A stretch of 64,000 nucleotides of DNA from the NCBI RefSeq assembly GCF_043290135.1, contig NC_134702.1, positions 81,685,317-81,749,316 on the forward strand, read 5' to 3'. This stretch comes from Rhipicephalus microplus (Eukaryota; Arthropoda; Arachnida; Ixodida; Ixodidae). Below the pieces are notes generated by a model. It was given only the letters and a program-made list of their open reading frames with translations, did not search any database and was not told the DNA's origin. The position numbers were made by a program, and so were the translations under genes. Shown here one piece after another: positions 12,881-24,544 of the stretch (positions within the stretch are counted from its first letter, which is position 1; every line of letters begins with the position of its first letter).

Positions 12881-12902
12881 CACTCCCCCCCCCCCCCCCC
12901 GC

Positions 12903-14702
12903 CCCCAGTTCGGCGGACGGAGATGAAGCCGACAATAGACCTCTAACAGGGACGTCACCGCGTGACGTCACCGGTGCACGTGCAAGGCGGTGGTTGGCAA
13001 AACACTCCTGCCGGGGCCTGTGTGGGTGCAGTCGCTCGTGCTTGGGGCAATTTTTTCTTCCTTTTGAAAGCGTAATCTTCATCTCACAGTGGCAACATTA
13101 GCTGTGGCATGTGTCAGAGAACATCTAGGTGTGTGATAAAGTGCGTGATGAAATGTTCGCTACGCTGGCCGGCTGGCTGTTTATCTACGAGAAGTGAACA
13201 CACGTGACGGTCTATGCGAGGAACAGCGGCATCTTCTTTGAAAATGTGCAGTGTTGACGGTGGCGTGTAGTGTGCGTTAAAAGGCATCGACAATATTGGT
13301 TCATCTTTACAGACGGTAAAATTGGGAATATTGTGCATGGTGTGTGCAGTGTGAATAATGCGATGCGTCCTGTTTGCGAAAACACTGGTATTCGTTGTGG
13401 GCCGGTTTCAGTATCAGATTGTCGATATAACTTTACGATCTGACATTTTAGTCAAGGTAAAAATGCATTTGACGCGATTATCCGCGAGTGGGTACATCTC
13501 AACGTATGCGTGGTTTGCAGAAAAATAAAAGTACATGATCTCCTGGTGATATATACGACTACGCATGAGCTATAAGCATGTTGTAGCGTTGCCGAATCTG
13601 CCTATATGCTTCACCACGGCTATAACTCGTAATATCGGATACCTGATATGTGTTAATGGAAACAGCGGAGATTTGGGTTTCTCATCTACTTTGTACTTTT
13701 ATGACTCAATCTTTATAAAGTGAAAATGCGCGTTAGAAGTTTGTCTATCAGGCCTAAAGGAGCGACAGGTACGAAAACACGTTATAGGTGTCAAATGCAG
13801 CAAGATAACTGCGCCAGATAATATTATATATAATATCACGATGTCGGGTTTTACATAACATGAATTTTTACTAGGTTATTGAGAAACGCAGCGGCAGAAC
13901 TTCACTTTGATTTTCACGAGGATATGTTAACCTCAGTCTAACCAACGGAAAGAAGTGGTGTTTTTTTCATTCATCTCCGATGAGACTTTTGGGCAATGAG
14001 TGAGAATCTTATCCGTGACTTTGCGCACAGCAGCTCAAAACCATGCTGCCGTCAATGCTGTACCTCGAGACTGCTTTTCTTTCTCATTTTGAGCCCGCGA
14101 GTACAACAAAATGTCACCTCTCCAAATTCTAGCGAAGGCACGCGAGTACAACAAGATCTCAAAAAGGGGAATGGCAAAAATGAAATGAGCGAGAAAAGCA
14201 GTGTGTGAATGAGAGTTTTGAAAAACTAACCTTACAGAAAAGCTGCCTTGCAGATTATTGCAAACTGTCCATTGTTTTTCCTGCAGAGAATTTTAGGAAG
14301 ATCAGGGCTTAAAACGCGAGCACAGAGACGCTCTGATACAGCTCTCAGAAGCTCCCATCAAGCTTCCATGATGCTACCATCAACATATAGTATTACGCTA
14401 CATTTAGTGTGTAAATAGTGTATATAAACGTTCCTCTTATCAGCCCAGGCTACTCTGCTCGACTTCTACCAGAGACTTGGCTAGCTCCTTCGAATACATC
14501 ACGAGCAAGCGAAAGGGCACGGAGTTGTAGAGGCGAAAATGTGCAACATCACATCGCTTTTATTACGTGACATATTCGTTCTCCGCTGCATTCCCCCGCT
14601 CGTGTCCGCAGATAACGTTCCAGTTTTTATAGCGAAGACACACCGTTGATTGCGGTCACGTCATTGAATATCAATTAAACAGCGGTTGCATTATTTATTT
14701 GC
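12903..14702. other. No gene recognised
   Basis: Two GACGTCACC motifs (about 12951 and 12963) resemble CRE sites, but no transcript could be tied to them. Nothing else recognised. Confidence 0.45.
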
Positions 14703-14737
14703 AAATTACTTCACCATAAAGTATGGTGAAGTAATTT
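14703..14737. repeat. Perfect 15-bp hairpin
   Basis: AAATTACTTCACCAT (14703-14717) and its exact reverse complement (14723-14737) flank a 5-nt loop. Confidence 0.85.
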
Positions 14738-15544
14738 ATTACTTGGTCACCTGAAGAGCTTTCTAACTTTACTTACTGTTTATCAAGACCTGAATATAAT
14801 GTTAAGATTTATTTTGTTGATTCTGAGCATTACCTTTGCAACAGAAGTACATCACCACTGCCCGCAACAATTATTATTCATCTTTCCCAGTGCCTGTAGG
14901 TCCGTTGAAGTTACGTGATGAAAATATGTTTGCTGGACTACGTCATATATGACATGCCACTTAAGTGTCTGTCTCCGCATTATTGACGAATCCAGCCGTC
15001 TCTTGTAAGCTTTCTGCTGGCAAGTTTTTAAAATTTTATTTTGTTATTTTTAAAACTGGTGGCCTCAGACAAGCTTAATGTGCCTCTGCTCACCACTGGA
15101 TAGCGTTGTTACGCGCGGCGCCTGGGCTGACGGGGGAGAGAGGCGTTCTTTGTTCATCAAACAAGTCACCAAAGGGCTGCCAGCCTGCTGTCCGCCGTGT
15201 TTCGTCCATCTTAGCCGGGAAGTGAGATGGCATTCCGACACCATAAGACGTTCGACGAGACAACCACAATGGTTTCTTGGCGTCACAGGTCCAATGTGAT
15301 GACCACGCCCCAATCAAAGACGTTGACTTGAGCGAGTGTGAGCGGCACCGTCAGAAATGGTGTGTGTGTCCCGTGATTCAACAGCACATTCTGGACCCAT
15401 TACCTGATTTAGTCAAAACGCACACTTTATAATGAGCCACCCAGCTCATTCGCAAGAGATCTCTCACCCTGTCTGTACAGAACGTAATAAATCCTCTGTT
15501 AAGTTTGCCATCCTACTCCTGAGTGCACATGCGTTTTCTTTTCT
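14738..15544. other. No gene recognised
   Basis: Overlapping frames at about 15065-15317 on both strands show no identifiable domain. Confidence 0.45.
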
Positions 15545-15665
15545 GTCTCTCTACACCCCCCTTCTTGCCCCTATTTCTCCACCCCCAGAGCTGGGCAGCA
15601 AACCGGATGCCAAGATCTGGTTGATCCCCAGCTTTCCTTTCTCTCTCTTGCCATCTTACTGCCTT
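15545..15665 (+). mobile_element. SINE tail fragment
   Basis: The block GGGCAGCAAACCGGATGCC...TCCCCAGCTTTCCTTTCTCTCTCTTGC matches the 3' part of the tRNA-derived SINE at 42785-43168 (GGGTAGCCAACCGAGCC...CTCCCTGCCTTTCCTCTC). The tRNA-like head is absent. Confidence 0.5.
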
Positions 15666-16439
15666 GGCATCTTCATCCCGGATATCTTATGCCTGAAAAG
15701 GCCGGTACCAACGAAGGTTAAAGAATAAAACAGATGGTGAATATTTTCTGCAGCATGTTGAGACGCTGCATATGAGTGGTCATCCTCGAAAATCATCAAC
15801 TTTAACACCACGGACAGGTGATGATATACCCTGAGTAGGTTCGAGCATGTATTGTGCCTCAGCGCTTTTATTCTCCATTAAACTTCTCCCTTTCGATTTC
15901 ATCCTTCGGGGCTTTGTGTAGTCCTTCACCTAACGCCCTGCATTCGTGCTGCACTGCTACTACTTCATTTCTTCTGTATATACGTCCTGTTTCGGGCACG
16001 GTCACAGGCTGCCATCTTGGACTGATAATGACGCCGTTTTGCCTCTATATAAATATTCGAATAGTGCTACGTTGAACTCGCATGCATCAACACGCTGGGC
16101 CAGTACATTCAACGTCGTATGACCATAATCATTGCTAATTACGACAATTTAAACCCAGCAAAAATTGCTTTTAAGCCTAAATGCTTTACTGTAACTGTTA
16201 CATTTATTTTTGTCAATTTGTCCAATATATCATTTCATGCAGCGGCCGCAGAACTTGTGCAGCTTTTCATAGTGGTACTCTCGGTCTCTGAAGCTGGATG
16301 AAGATAACTAAGAAGCCTGGTTTATACTGGCTACATAAAATGTGAAACAAAGCTCTAAATTAAGATGAAAAAGAAAAAGACAAATCTGTGAAAAGTCAGT
16401 ATTGGCGCATAAATGGCGCGCTGATTGCGCCGATGAGAA
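15666..16439. other. No gene recognised
   Basis: No domain or named repeat seen. Confidence 0.45.
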
Positions 16440-16540
16440 TCATCGGCGGCGGCGGCGGCGGCGACGGCGCGGTGAAAACTCTCGGCGGCGGCGCGCCGAC
16501 CAGTCGGCGCACACCTCTACTTCTAGTACACTGTAGCATG
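16440..16540 (-). repeat. GGC-rich dispersed repeat, copy 2
   Basis: GGC trinucleotide runs with the minus-strand head AGAGGTGTGCGCCGA, matching the plus-strand copy near 7978-8135. Confidence 0.65.
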
Positions 16541-18049
16541 GCTGGCAGTATGTGGTGGCGCTGTCGGCAGTAGCGATGGCCGATGGGGCGCCGACATGGA
16601 GACAGAAAGCACCAGAACGCGTTATTTCGCATCCTCCATAAATGTGGAGCTTTAATTCATTAAACAGGATATTCACCATGGTTTGCTCCACGGGAACACC
16701 GACTGCACTGCCTCGCTACGCCACTGCGTTGCAGCCTTAAAAACAAAATCCATGCATATCCACGAATAGAATGCTGACGATGGCGCGAAGAAGTGTGCAT
16801 CGTATTGTAAATTACCCGCGCAGTGTATATTGAAAAAGATAATAAATGTTTATTGAGCTCGTAGATAGGGGTCAGAGTCGCGGCGTTTACGCTGTGCTGA
16901 GCACCGCGTGACGTGCGTTCTTGTCGGCACCGTGAGTGTGCTAACCACAGAATACCTGTGCTAACCATCGAGGAACCATGCTAATCACGGAGGAAGGAGT
17001 TGATTCCTTTCCCCATGGTGCGGTGCTGAGCGCGCGCCCTCGTCAGCTACTCCTGGCAGCATTGTGAGTCTTCGCCTCTAGTAGACCATGGCATCCGAGA
17101 GCAGTCGGTGGTGCACCGTTGACTTATCTCGGAGGCCATAAGAAAATAATACTTCTAGCGTTCAGCCATCGCTAGGTGCGCCTCAAACTCCGGGGTAGCC
17201 TGTTGGCGTTGCCGCTTTTATGGTTTCGTGGTCTTCCATTTTGTCCTGGTTAAGAGCATTTTATTGTGAACCTTTTGTTCTGTCATTTGCTTTGAATGAT
17301 CGGTGGCTAAATGTCAGCGTTTGTAAGGTGTTTTTTTTATTTTGTTTATTATCGTTAACAGCCTTTTGTTAACCTTTTTTTTGTTATTCACGGATGTTCC
17401 GGTTTGTTCACATGCACCTGCGCTACATGTGCTGTAAGCGAGGGTGGTATACGGACGGATTTTGCGGGGTCCTCACGTGCTTCGCCCCTAAAACCTATGG
17501 CAAACTGAAATGGCTGTGTTCTAGTGCGACGTGGAAACTGCGTTGGCGAGGATATGCGAGTGTCAAAGCTTGCATGACAATGCAATGCTGCATGCTGTTT
17601 ACCCATGCATATATATGGAAAACTTTTGTGTGCAATGCAGCTCTGCTTTCCTCCGCTCATACATGTTTAGTGCAAAACTTCAGTAGTACTTCTACCCAGC
17701 GTATCAAAATTCCCACCCAACCTGAAATTTCAGGGACGAAGAAACACGCATTGAGCTGAAATCAGAGCGGGTGTGAATTGACATGAGGACTCAACAAGCA
17801 ATGCATCATTTGACAAGGGCACTGCATAACTTGAATGGAAACGCACGTGCAGAGCAAGAGGCTAAGGATGGGCCATAGTCGGTACAAGTCTCAGGGAACG
17901 GAGCAGACAGGCAAAGCAAACGCGAGGACGAACTCTAACAATTGATTAATTTATAGCATATAGGTGGGGTTTTCATATTTGTTGCTCTTCCCCCATCTCT
18001 CTCTCCATATATATACATATATGTATATATATTGCCCGATTTGAGAATA
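16541..18049. other. No gene recognised
   Basis: Contains a weak tandem of GCTAACCA-type units at about 16937-16997 and a GCTTCGCCCCTAAAA motif near 17480 that resembles the termini of the repeat at 18191. No coding exon recognised. Confidence 0.45.
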
Positions 18050-18190
18050 ACATTGACATATGCACGAAACCAAATTAATCCACTCCATAATAGATTTGCC
18101 CGCCCACAAGATTCAGGTGACACGTCTACGAAATTGAACTCACCTAATCCGAGTACTCAGTTGTCCCACGTCCAAAACCAGCTTGGTTCA

Positions 18191-18694
18191 TTTAAAAAAA
18201 AAATGAAAGCATATCCACGAAGTGAATGATGATGAGTGGGCGAAGCTCCGGAGGTAAACCTGGTAAACCATGAATCCTCTGTACATTTTGCCCACTCGAT
18301 TTTATTACATCGCTCCCCCTAGCATACGTCGCCGCACTAAATCGAACGATTGCCTTCAACCAATGACACGCGTCATATGTGACATCAATCCTATTTTATA
18401 AGATTTCGCGTCTTTCATCAACTACAAGTACCGCTTTCTAGTTTATAACATCTTGCATCTTTTCATCATCAGCTACAAGTACCACCATCTAGTAAACACT
18501 ACAAGAACTAAACGAGAGGTGGCTACATACAGGAGACGGTACCGCCATCTAGTGAACACTGCAAGAACTAAACTAGAGGTGGCTACATACAGGGGACGGT
18601 ACCGCCATCTAGTGAACACTGCAAGAACTAAACTAGAGGTGGCTACATACAGGGGACGCACAGCCCACGCCCTAAGGAGCTTCGCCCCTAAAAA
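18191..18694. mobile_element. 504-bp insertion ending in GGGCGAAGCTCC inverted repeats
   Basis: The segment interrupts the satellite. AGCTTGGTTCA (18180-18190) and AGCTTGGTCCA (18695-18705) flank it and look like an 11-bp target duplication with one mismatch. Inside, GGGCGAAGCTCC (about 18239) and GGAGCTTCGCCC (about 18676) are inverted, and a 60-bp minisatellite lies between. Related termini occur in the repeats at 52630 and 56786. Confidence 0.55.
18481..18660. repeat. 60-bp tandem minisatellite, 3 units
   Basis: Three exact-period units (18481-18540, 18541-18600, 18601-18660) begin ACCRCCATCTAGT. Units 2 and 3 are almost identical; unit 1 differs at several positions. There are no spacers of unique sequence, so it is not a CRISPR array. 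Confidence 0.95.
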
Positions 18695-19040
18695 AGCTTG
18701 GTCCACCTCCAAAATTTGGGTGACACGTCACAGAACTTCCTTAACGAAATTCGAGAACTGAGTTGTCCCACTCTAGAACAGACCTCCCGCACTCACAAAA
18801 TGGACGTGGCTCACACACGAAACTTCGGTTGCTCATCTCCAAAGCATTGCCCGATTCAAGAACAAGGTCGACACGTGTCGACTCATTTTGGCATGTATGC
18901 TAAGAATATATATATAAAGAAAAGCTAGTCCACTCCCAAGTGGAGGTGGCCTACCTCCAAGATTTGGCGGACACGTCCAACTGACTTCACCTGATTAGAG
19001 AATTCATTTGTCCACGCCCAAAGCCAACGGGACCCACACC

Positions 19041-19181
19041 CAGGGGCGTAGCCAGAGGGTGGCACACCGGGCACGTGCCCCCCCCCCCCTCCCAATTTTT
19101 TTCGCCATGGCATAGAGAGCAAAATAAGGTCATTTCAAGGGTGTGCCCCCCCCCCAAAAAAAATTTCTGGCTACACCCCTG
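19041..19181. mobile_element. hAT-type MITE with 8-bp target duplication
   Basis: The 141-bp element has 16-bp terminal inverted repeats, CAGGGGCGTAGCCAGA at the left and TCTGGCTACACCCCTG at the right (15 of 16 complementary). It is flanked by perfect 8-bp duplications CCCACACC (19033-19040 and 19182-19189). CAGGG termini plus an 8-bp target are hallmarks of hAT elements. The interior is C-run rich and non-coding. It inserted into the satellite. Confidence 0.92.
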
Positions 19182-20375
19182 CCCACACCTTAAATTAACT
19201 TGGCCCACCACAATATTTTGGTGGTTCATTCCCGAAATGGACATTGCCTCATTCGAGGATATGGTCAACACATGCTTGTAACTAAATTAGTCGGCTCCCA
19301 TAGGGACTTGGTCCTCCACCAAGATTTGGGTGGCCCGTCTTCAGACCGGACTTCACCCATTTGTAAAACCGATCGAGTTGTCCCATCCGAACCAGACTTT
19401 CTACTCTCGAAATTGACTTGACTCAGCCACCATATTTCGTTTGCTATTCCCCGAAATTGGCACTGCCCAATTCAAGAATGTGGTCGACACATGTCCACAA
19501 CTGCCTTGGTGTACCCCAAACAGGCTTGGCCCACCTCAAATATTCGAGTGGGCAGTCTCCAGACCAGATTTGCCTAGTCCGATAACCACCGGCCTGACCC
19601 ACTGCTAAGATGCGCTTGGCTTACCCATAAAATCTTGATCACCCACTCCGTAATCGACTATACCTGATCCAAGAATGGAGTAAACTGCTCAAACAGACTT
19701 GGTCTACTCGCATATAGACTGGATCTACCCTCAAGATTTGAGTGGTCCATCTTTTGGGGTGCTATCACCATCTGTAGTGAAGTTTTCACCTCATTGCACA
19801 TGTGTGTCATAACTATCAATGTTGGCTTTGCGACCGAGAGAAGTGACGCTGTGCTCGCGCGGTGTGAGAAAGGAAAAAAAAAACAGTTATCTTGGACTAA
19901 TTGATTTTCATTCTAAATTTTGCACTTGAGCTTTTCTCTGATTAGCTGACTACATACCAGTATTGTTTTATAATTATATCAATACATAAAATATTCAGCT
20001 GAATTTTTTTTCTACATTTCCCAGTAAACAGATGGCTTTTTTTCCCTTAATCTCAAGCCTAATCTTTAAACACCCGTTTCATGGTCAATCCCTCAAAGTG
20101 GGTAAGAGTCAAATCACAAAGGCCAAGCAGGCAAGTGCATGGCACCGGCTCCCAATGATTCCCCTTCATAGTATTTGCACTGCTCGGTTCATGAAACGTC
20201 AGTGACGCCAATGTTTGATGTAAGCATGTAGGGTTTCCCATGCACGAGTGGAATCTTGCCACACAGACTCGAGCAGATTCACGCACACGGCGCAACATGT
20301 GTGCCACTTTTTCTTTGCTGAGCTTCATCGACTTCTTTCAGGTTGTTTTCCCTTCAGATGTAGTCACGTAGCAAC

Positions 20376-20789
20376 CAGTGGTGTAAATAAAAACCAATCA
20401 CAAAGGGGGGGACACATTTTGGCCATGGTGGCCATTTTGTTTTTATAAATTCTTGTTGTACTCCTGAAAATTACATATCATCCCTTGAAATCAAATTCGA
20501 AAGTGAACATCGTTTCTCAACTCACGTAATTGGATTTTCTTCTCTGAAACCAATTGAGCGGCACTTGTAATTACAGTAATATCACACAGCTGTGAAAATA
20601 TTGAACACCCATACAAGCTAAAATAAAAGGGACTAAAAATGCTGAATGCGCCATACCTAACTGTCAAACCTTTAAGATTTAGGATGTTTGAAATATAAAT
20701 TTCATAGGGGGTCCTTTGCAAGGGGTGCCCCCCCCCCCAGCCTAAGCAAAGGAGGGTCAGGACCCCCTTCTAGAGATTTACACCACCGA
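20376..20789. mobile_element. Possible TIR element (CAGTGGTGTAAAT ends)
   Basis: CAGTGGTGTAAAT at 20376 is matched by an inverted ATTTACACCACCG ending at about 20789. The duplicated copy downstream carries the exact inverse, ATTTACACCACTG, near 21206. No matching target duplication was found. The 3' part was later copied by the tandem duplication at 20629-21483. Confidence 0.45.
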
Positions 20790-21483
20790 CGTGCTGACCC
20801 TGAGGAAGCAGGAATCTCTCGCTCGGCAAGGACTGGCACCCTTGCTCGCTGCAGGCTCGTGTCAATCCCATGTTTGCAACACATTTTAGAGATTTAAAGT
20901 TAACGCGATTGCTTCTTGGCTATTTCTGTTGTTCTTTTAGACCTTGTTCACTTCACCAGGGTTCGAGCTATGCTCCCCTAACTATGGCCTGTAGTGAGTG
21001 CTTTACTAGATTCACGCCACAAGAAATCTATGGATGGACAAGCTGGCCAAAAGGGACTAAAAATGCTGAATGCGCCATACCTAACTGTCAAACCTTTCAG
21101 ATTTAGGATGTTTGAAATATAAATTTCATAGGGGGTCCTTTGCAAGGGGTGCCCCCTTCAGCCTAAGCAAAGGAGGGTCAGGACCCCCCCCCCCCCCCCC
21201 CCCCTAGAGATTTACACCACTGACGTGCTGACCCTGAGGAAGCAGGAATCTCTCGCTCGGCAAGGGCTGGCACCCTTGCTCGCTGCAGGCTCGTGTCAAT
21301 CCCATGTTTGCAACACATTTTAGAGATTTAACGTTAACGCGATTGCTTCTTGGCTATTTCTGTTGTCCTTTTAGACCTTGTTCAATTCACCAGGGTTCGA
21401 GCTATGCACCCCTAACTATGGCCTGTAGTGAGTGCTTTACTAGATTCACGCCACAAAAAATATATGGATGGACAAGCTGGCCC
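20629..21483 (+). repeat. 424-bp tandem duplication
   Basis: Two adjacent copies (20629-21052 and 21053-about 21483) are near-identical apart from a longer C run in copy 2 (near 21187) and scattered substitutions. The duplicated unit spans part of the TIR-like element and flanking DNA. Short frames beginning MFATHFRDL are repeated with it and are probably not genes. Confidence 0.92.
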
Positions 21484-22255
21484 CTTGAAATGCTCCGTAC
21501 TTAAAAGGAAGAAAGAAAACTAGTGAATAGGGGCAAAATTAAATAGTGGGGAAAATAAGGGCTTATTGCCACAAGGGGCACGGAACTGCACTGTCGATTT
21601 ATTGTTGTCAGTTTTCATTTATTTTTATTTTATTTTTGTAATGAGTAGAAATAGCAATAAGCAAGCATAACTTTTTCTTTTTGTCAAGCCTAATGGCACA
21701 TACTGCACCACTTCATTATGAAGGGGACGCTCACAGCATTCATCCATCCATTGCCATCAGTGCCACCTCACAAGCAGCCAGGTTATGTGGGTGCTTGAGC
21801 ATAAGAAAATCTAGCATTTTAGAGACCACAATTGTGAAGTTTGCTTATGCAACACTAATTGCAGCCAAATCATACGATTCCTACAGGTGGGGAAAAAATT
21901 GGACGGTCCAAGTGTACCTTTGTATTCCCTGCATTCCCACAACTGACGCCTCTGAACTCCTCTGGACTTAAACCGACCTTGATTCGCTACAGATGATGCC
22001 TACTTAAGTTAATATAGTTTTGTGACCTTTAATAAAAAATTAAGCATTACGTGTGTCAAACACTTGCTAACTTCGGCCTCGAGGCTTGAACATTGAAAAC
22101 CATTTCACACCCTCTCGTGCTTGAATAGACAGTTTGATCACTACATTTGGCAAGTGGGGCTAATTTAAGTTAGGTATGGAGGCATTAGTTATAAGAAGAA
22201 CAACCTTAAATGAAGCCTCAGCACATCATTTGTTAATGCACCTGATTATTTGTTG
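21484..22255. other. No gene recognised
   Basis: Intergenic sequence downstream of the SETD1 gene end. Nothing recognised. Confidence 0.45.
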
Positions 22256-22326
22256 AAGATAGCTTGCCACCGGCAGAATCAGAACCTGTGACTTCCGTTC
22301 TGATCCTGCCAGTAGCAAGGTATCTT
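22256..22326. repeat. Foldback with tRNA B-box-like loop
   Basis: Arms 22256-22285 and 22297-22326 are complementary at 26 of 30 positions around an 11-nt loop. Read on the minus strand, the left arm contains AGGTTCTGATTCTG, resembling a tRNA B box, so it may derive from an inverted pair of SINE fragments. Confidence 0.75.
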
Positions 22327-22524
22327 TCGTACACTTCTCTTTTTTCACATTTTCACTAAGATTACTTCTAATAACATCACCTACACTTTCCTTGGTATTA
22401 TTGTCAGTTAGTCCTCGTTAAACATTGCACAAGCAATGCTACCGGAAGCTGTTATCTGCTGAATGCCAGGATTGTTCTAACAAAAAACGTTTCGGCAGCA
22501 GTTGTACAACGTGCAGCTTTTTCT

Positions 22525-22530
22525 TTTATT
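22525..22530 (-). terminator. Poly(A) signal AATAAA for SETD1
   Basis: AATAAA on the minus strand, about 317 bp past the SETD1 stop codon. It is the first canonical signal in the 3' UTR interval and so the likely 3' end of the transcript. Confidence 0.6.
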
Positions 22531-22846
22531 ACAAGTGCAGAGTTTAACGAATGTACAAAGAGTAACAGAAAAGGGAAAAAAGACAACAAGACAGAAGTTA
22601 ATGCATTGCAATATGACTCTTATGTACATTATGATTTGTGCATGCGCGTGTTTCTCTGGGCGGCTCAGGGGGTCTATACAATGCCAACACGATGAAATGT
22701 TTCAATAAGTTTCGGGAACACGATTCAAGCACTGTTCCACAACAGGCCTCCTTCCCAACACAACCAATGCGATGATGAAGATGACGATCAGAATGATAAG
22801 ATGCAAGCTGTACACTGTACATGATGAATGTACCACCGATGAGACT

Positions 22847-23020
22847 TCAGTTCAAGAAACCCCTGCACTGGGGCGCTCCACACAGACACACAATTTTTTC
22901 GTCCTCCAGAGGGAACTTGTAGTCATAGGTGATCTCCTCATTGACGTTGATGGGCTGCTTTGAGTAAATGACGATCTTCTTCTGCCCTTCCACTGTAATT
23001 ACTTTGGCGTAACAGTTTGG
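22847..23020 (-). CDS. SETD1: SETD1-family methyltransferase, terminal exon
   Basis: This is the last coding exon of a Set1/SETD1 histone H3 lysine-4 methyltransferase, the catalytic subunit of COMPASS acting on chromatin in the nucleus. It encodes 57 residues from [10 protein letters not shown] to the stop TGA (22847-22849). Visible motifs are the C-terminal half of the SET pseudoknot (NPNCYAK across the junction), EEITYDYKF with the catalytic-region tyrosines, and the post-SET cysteines CLCGAPQC. The exon begins in phase 0 directly after an acceptor (GTGCAG on the minus strand, AG at 23021-23022) and joins in frame to the exon at 26145-26402. The length to the stop is as expected for the family. 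It is intact, with no frameshift. Vertebrates have SETD1A/B while arthropods usually have one Set1, so the paralogue name is generic. Confidence 0.95.
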   Translation of the reverse strand, partial: PNCYAKVITVEGQKKIVIYSKQPINVNEEITYDYKFPLEDEKIVCLCGAPQCRGFLN

Positions 23021-24544
23021 CTGCACGAAAACAGAAAAAAAAAGGGCGATCTCACACCTGCAAGTACAACGAAAAAAAAAATTAAAGATTTGCTTCTACG
23101 GCATGCATTATTTGGCACTACACTCAACTACGATGACAAACATTCAAGTAGAGAAGAGGCTTGGTTTTCGAGGTACTACACAGTAAAGGGGTCCCAGGCA
23201 GAGCAAGTGACTACAACTGTAAAGTCTAGTAGCGCTGCTGATTAAATTATTACAATTCACCGCCACATCTGGCTGGTCATTTTTAAGCACCCCAGAGCGT
23301 TCTAAGTACATCACATCCAGGTGGTCAAGATCTACTGCTCTAAACATGTTTGTATGGTTCTTTCAGAACGCCACACTCTAGCTCAGAGAACTCTTCAGGC
23401 ACTCTTAATTCATTCCTTCATTCTATGAGTGCAATCGATATCTAACCCTGTGACTCCTGCAGCTTTCATAATGATATGACATCAGCTATGACTGCATGCT
23501 TGATGATTTATCAATGTCTGCACACCTTGTTTGTTTGTTTACAAAGAAAATGAGGAGACAAGTTTTCTCTTCCGGCCTCTTGATTACTCTGGCTGCATGT
23601 TCAGTTCAGGCGCATACACCTACTGTTGCCAAAATTTAGGCTACTACATCTCTGCCATGTTTGACAACTTCATACACTGTGGGACTATCTGTATTAGTTT
23701 AGTCTCGCACTATATTTTCGACATGCCTACTTCATTGATGAGTTCAATGTCACCTGTCTAAACTCCTATAAATCCTAGATAATCGGTAGAGTGCATACAT
23801 GTCAACTTTCTTTGATTTTTCAATAGCAATAATTCCATATGACATGACAAGTATCACTCAGTTCTCTGCCATTAAGTGTTCCCGGTCAAACAGTTATCTT
23901 GCACGCACAATGTATTACTTTGGGTCACGTAAAGCTTACCAAAGACGTGTACTGTGCCACTTACAGTGCTCACAGATCAAAACAGGACTATAGTTGAACC
24001 CATTTATATGAAGCATGCTGCGGGCAGCTATTCTTGTCTTTTATATGGGATGCAGTCGCGGGAATGCCTTCCAGCATTTCAGAGGAGCCATTGGAGCAGG
24101 CAAATTCTGCTTTTGGAGCAGCGACCTCTGTGTTTGGAGCACGCTCGGGCTTTCCATGACGAACACAGATGAACAAAATTTAGCCTCAATTTAGTTTAAT
24201 GTTCCCTCAGTTTACATAATCATTTATACAGAAGCAGCAAGCCCAAAGAAGAAGCACAAAATATAAACAAAAGCAGGATCATATACAGAAGCGGTGTCAT
24301 AAAACAGTGAAAGATATTTCACCAATAATTAGGCTACCTGTAGCATGAAGTTCTAGCAGTGCGGGCGCACACTCACATGGGCATGCCCACGGGGAGGTGA
24401 GGAGAGGGGAGTGCAAAGCCAGCCCCGTACATTGACATGATAGGGAGGGGGGCTCTGTGAAGAACCTTCACCCCCTTCCCCTGAAGGGGAACCCTGAGCA
24501 TGCTGATGAATATCCCTCCCCACAAACACATTCGAAGCTTTTTA

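Larger units (their letters stand above)
18050..19760 (+). repeat. Diverged satellite, period about 190-250 bp
   Basis: A monomer motif of the type CTTGGTCCACCTCCAAAATT, then GGGTGACACGTC, then a GAGTTGTCCCA-like box recurs near 18108, 18711, 18957, 19319, 19540 and 19733. After subtracting the two insertions (18191-18694 and 19041-19181) the spacing is about 190-250 bp. Monomers are strongly diverged, so this is an old array. Confidence 0.65.

Noticed and set aside
12951..12975. Promoter with paired CRE-like sites
   Set aside because: TGACGTCA-type motifs are short, and no start site or exon could be linked to them.
18481..18660. CRISPR-like array
   Set aside because: Three contiguous 60-bp units with no unique spacers in eukaryotic DNA; it is a minisatellite.
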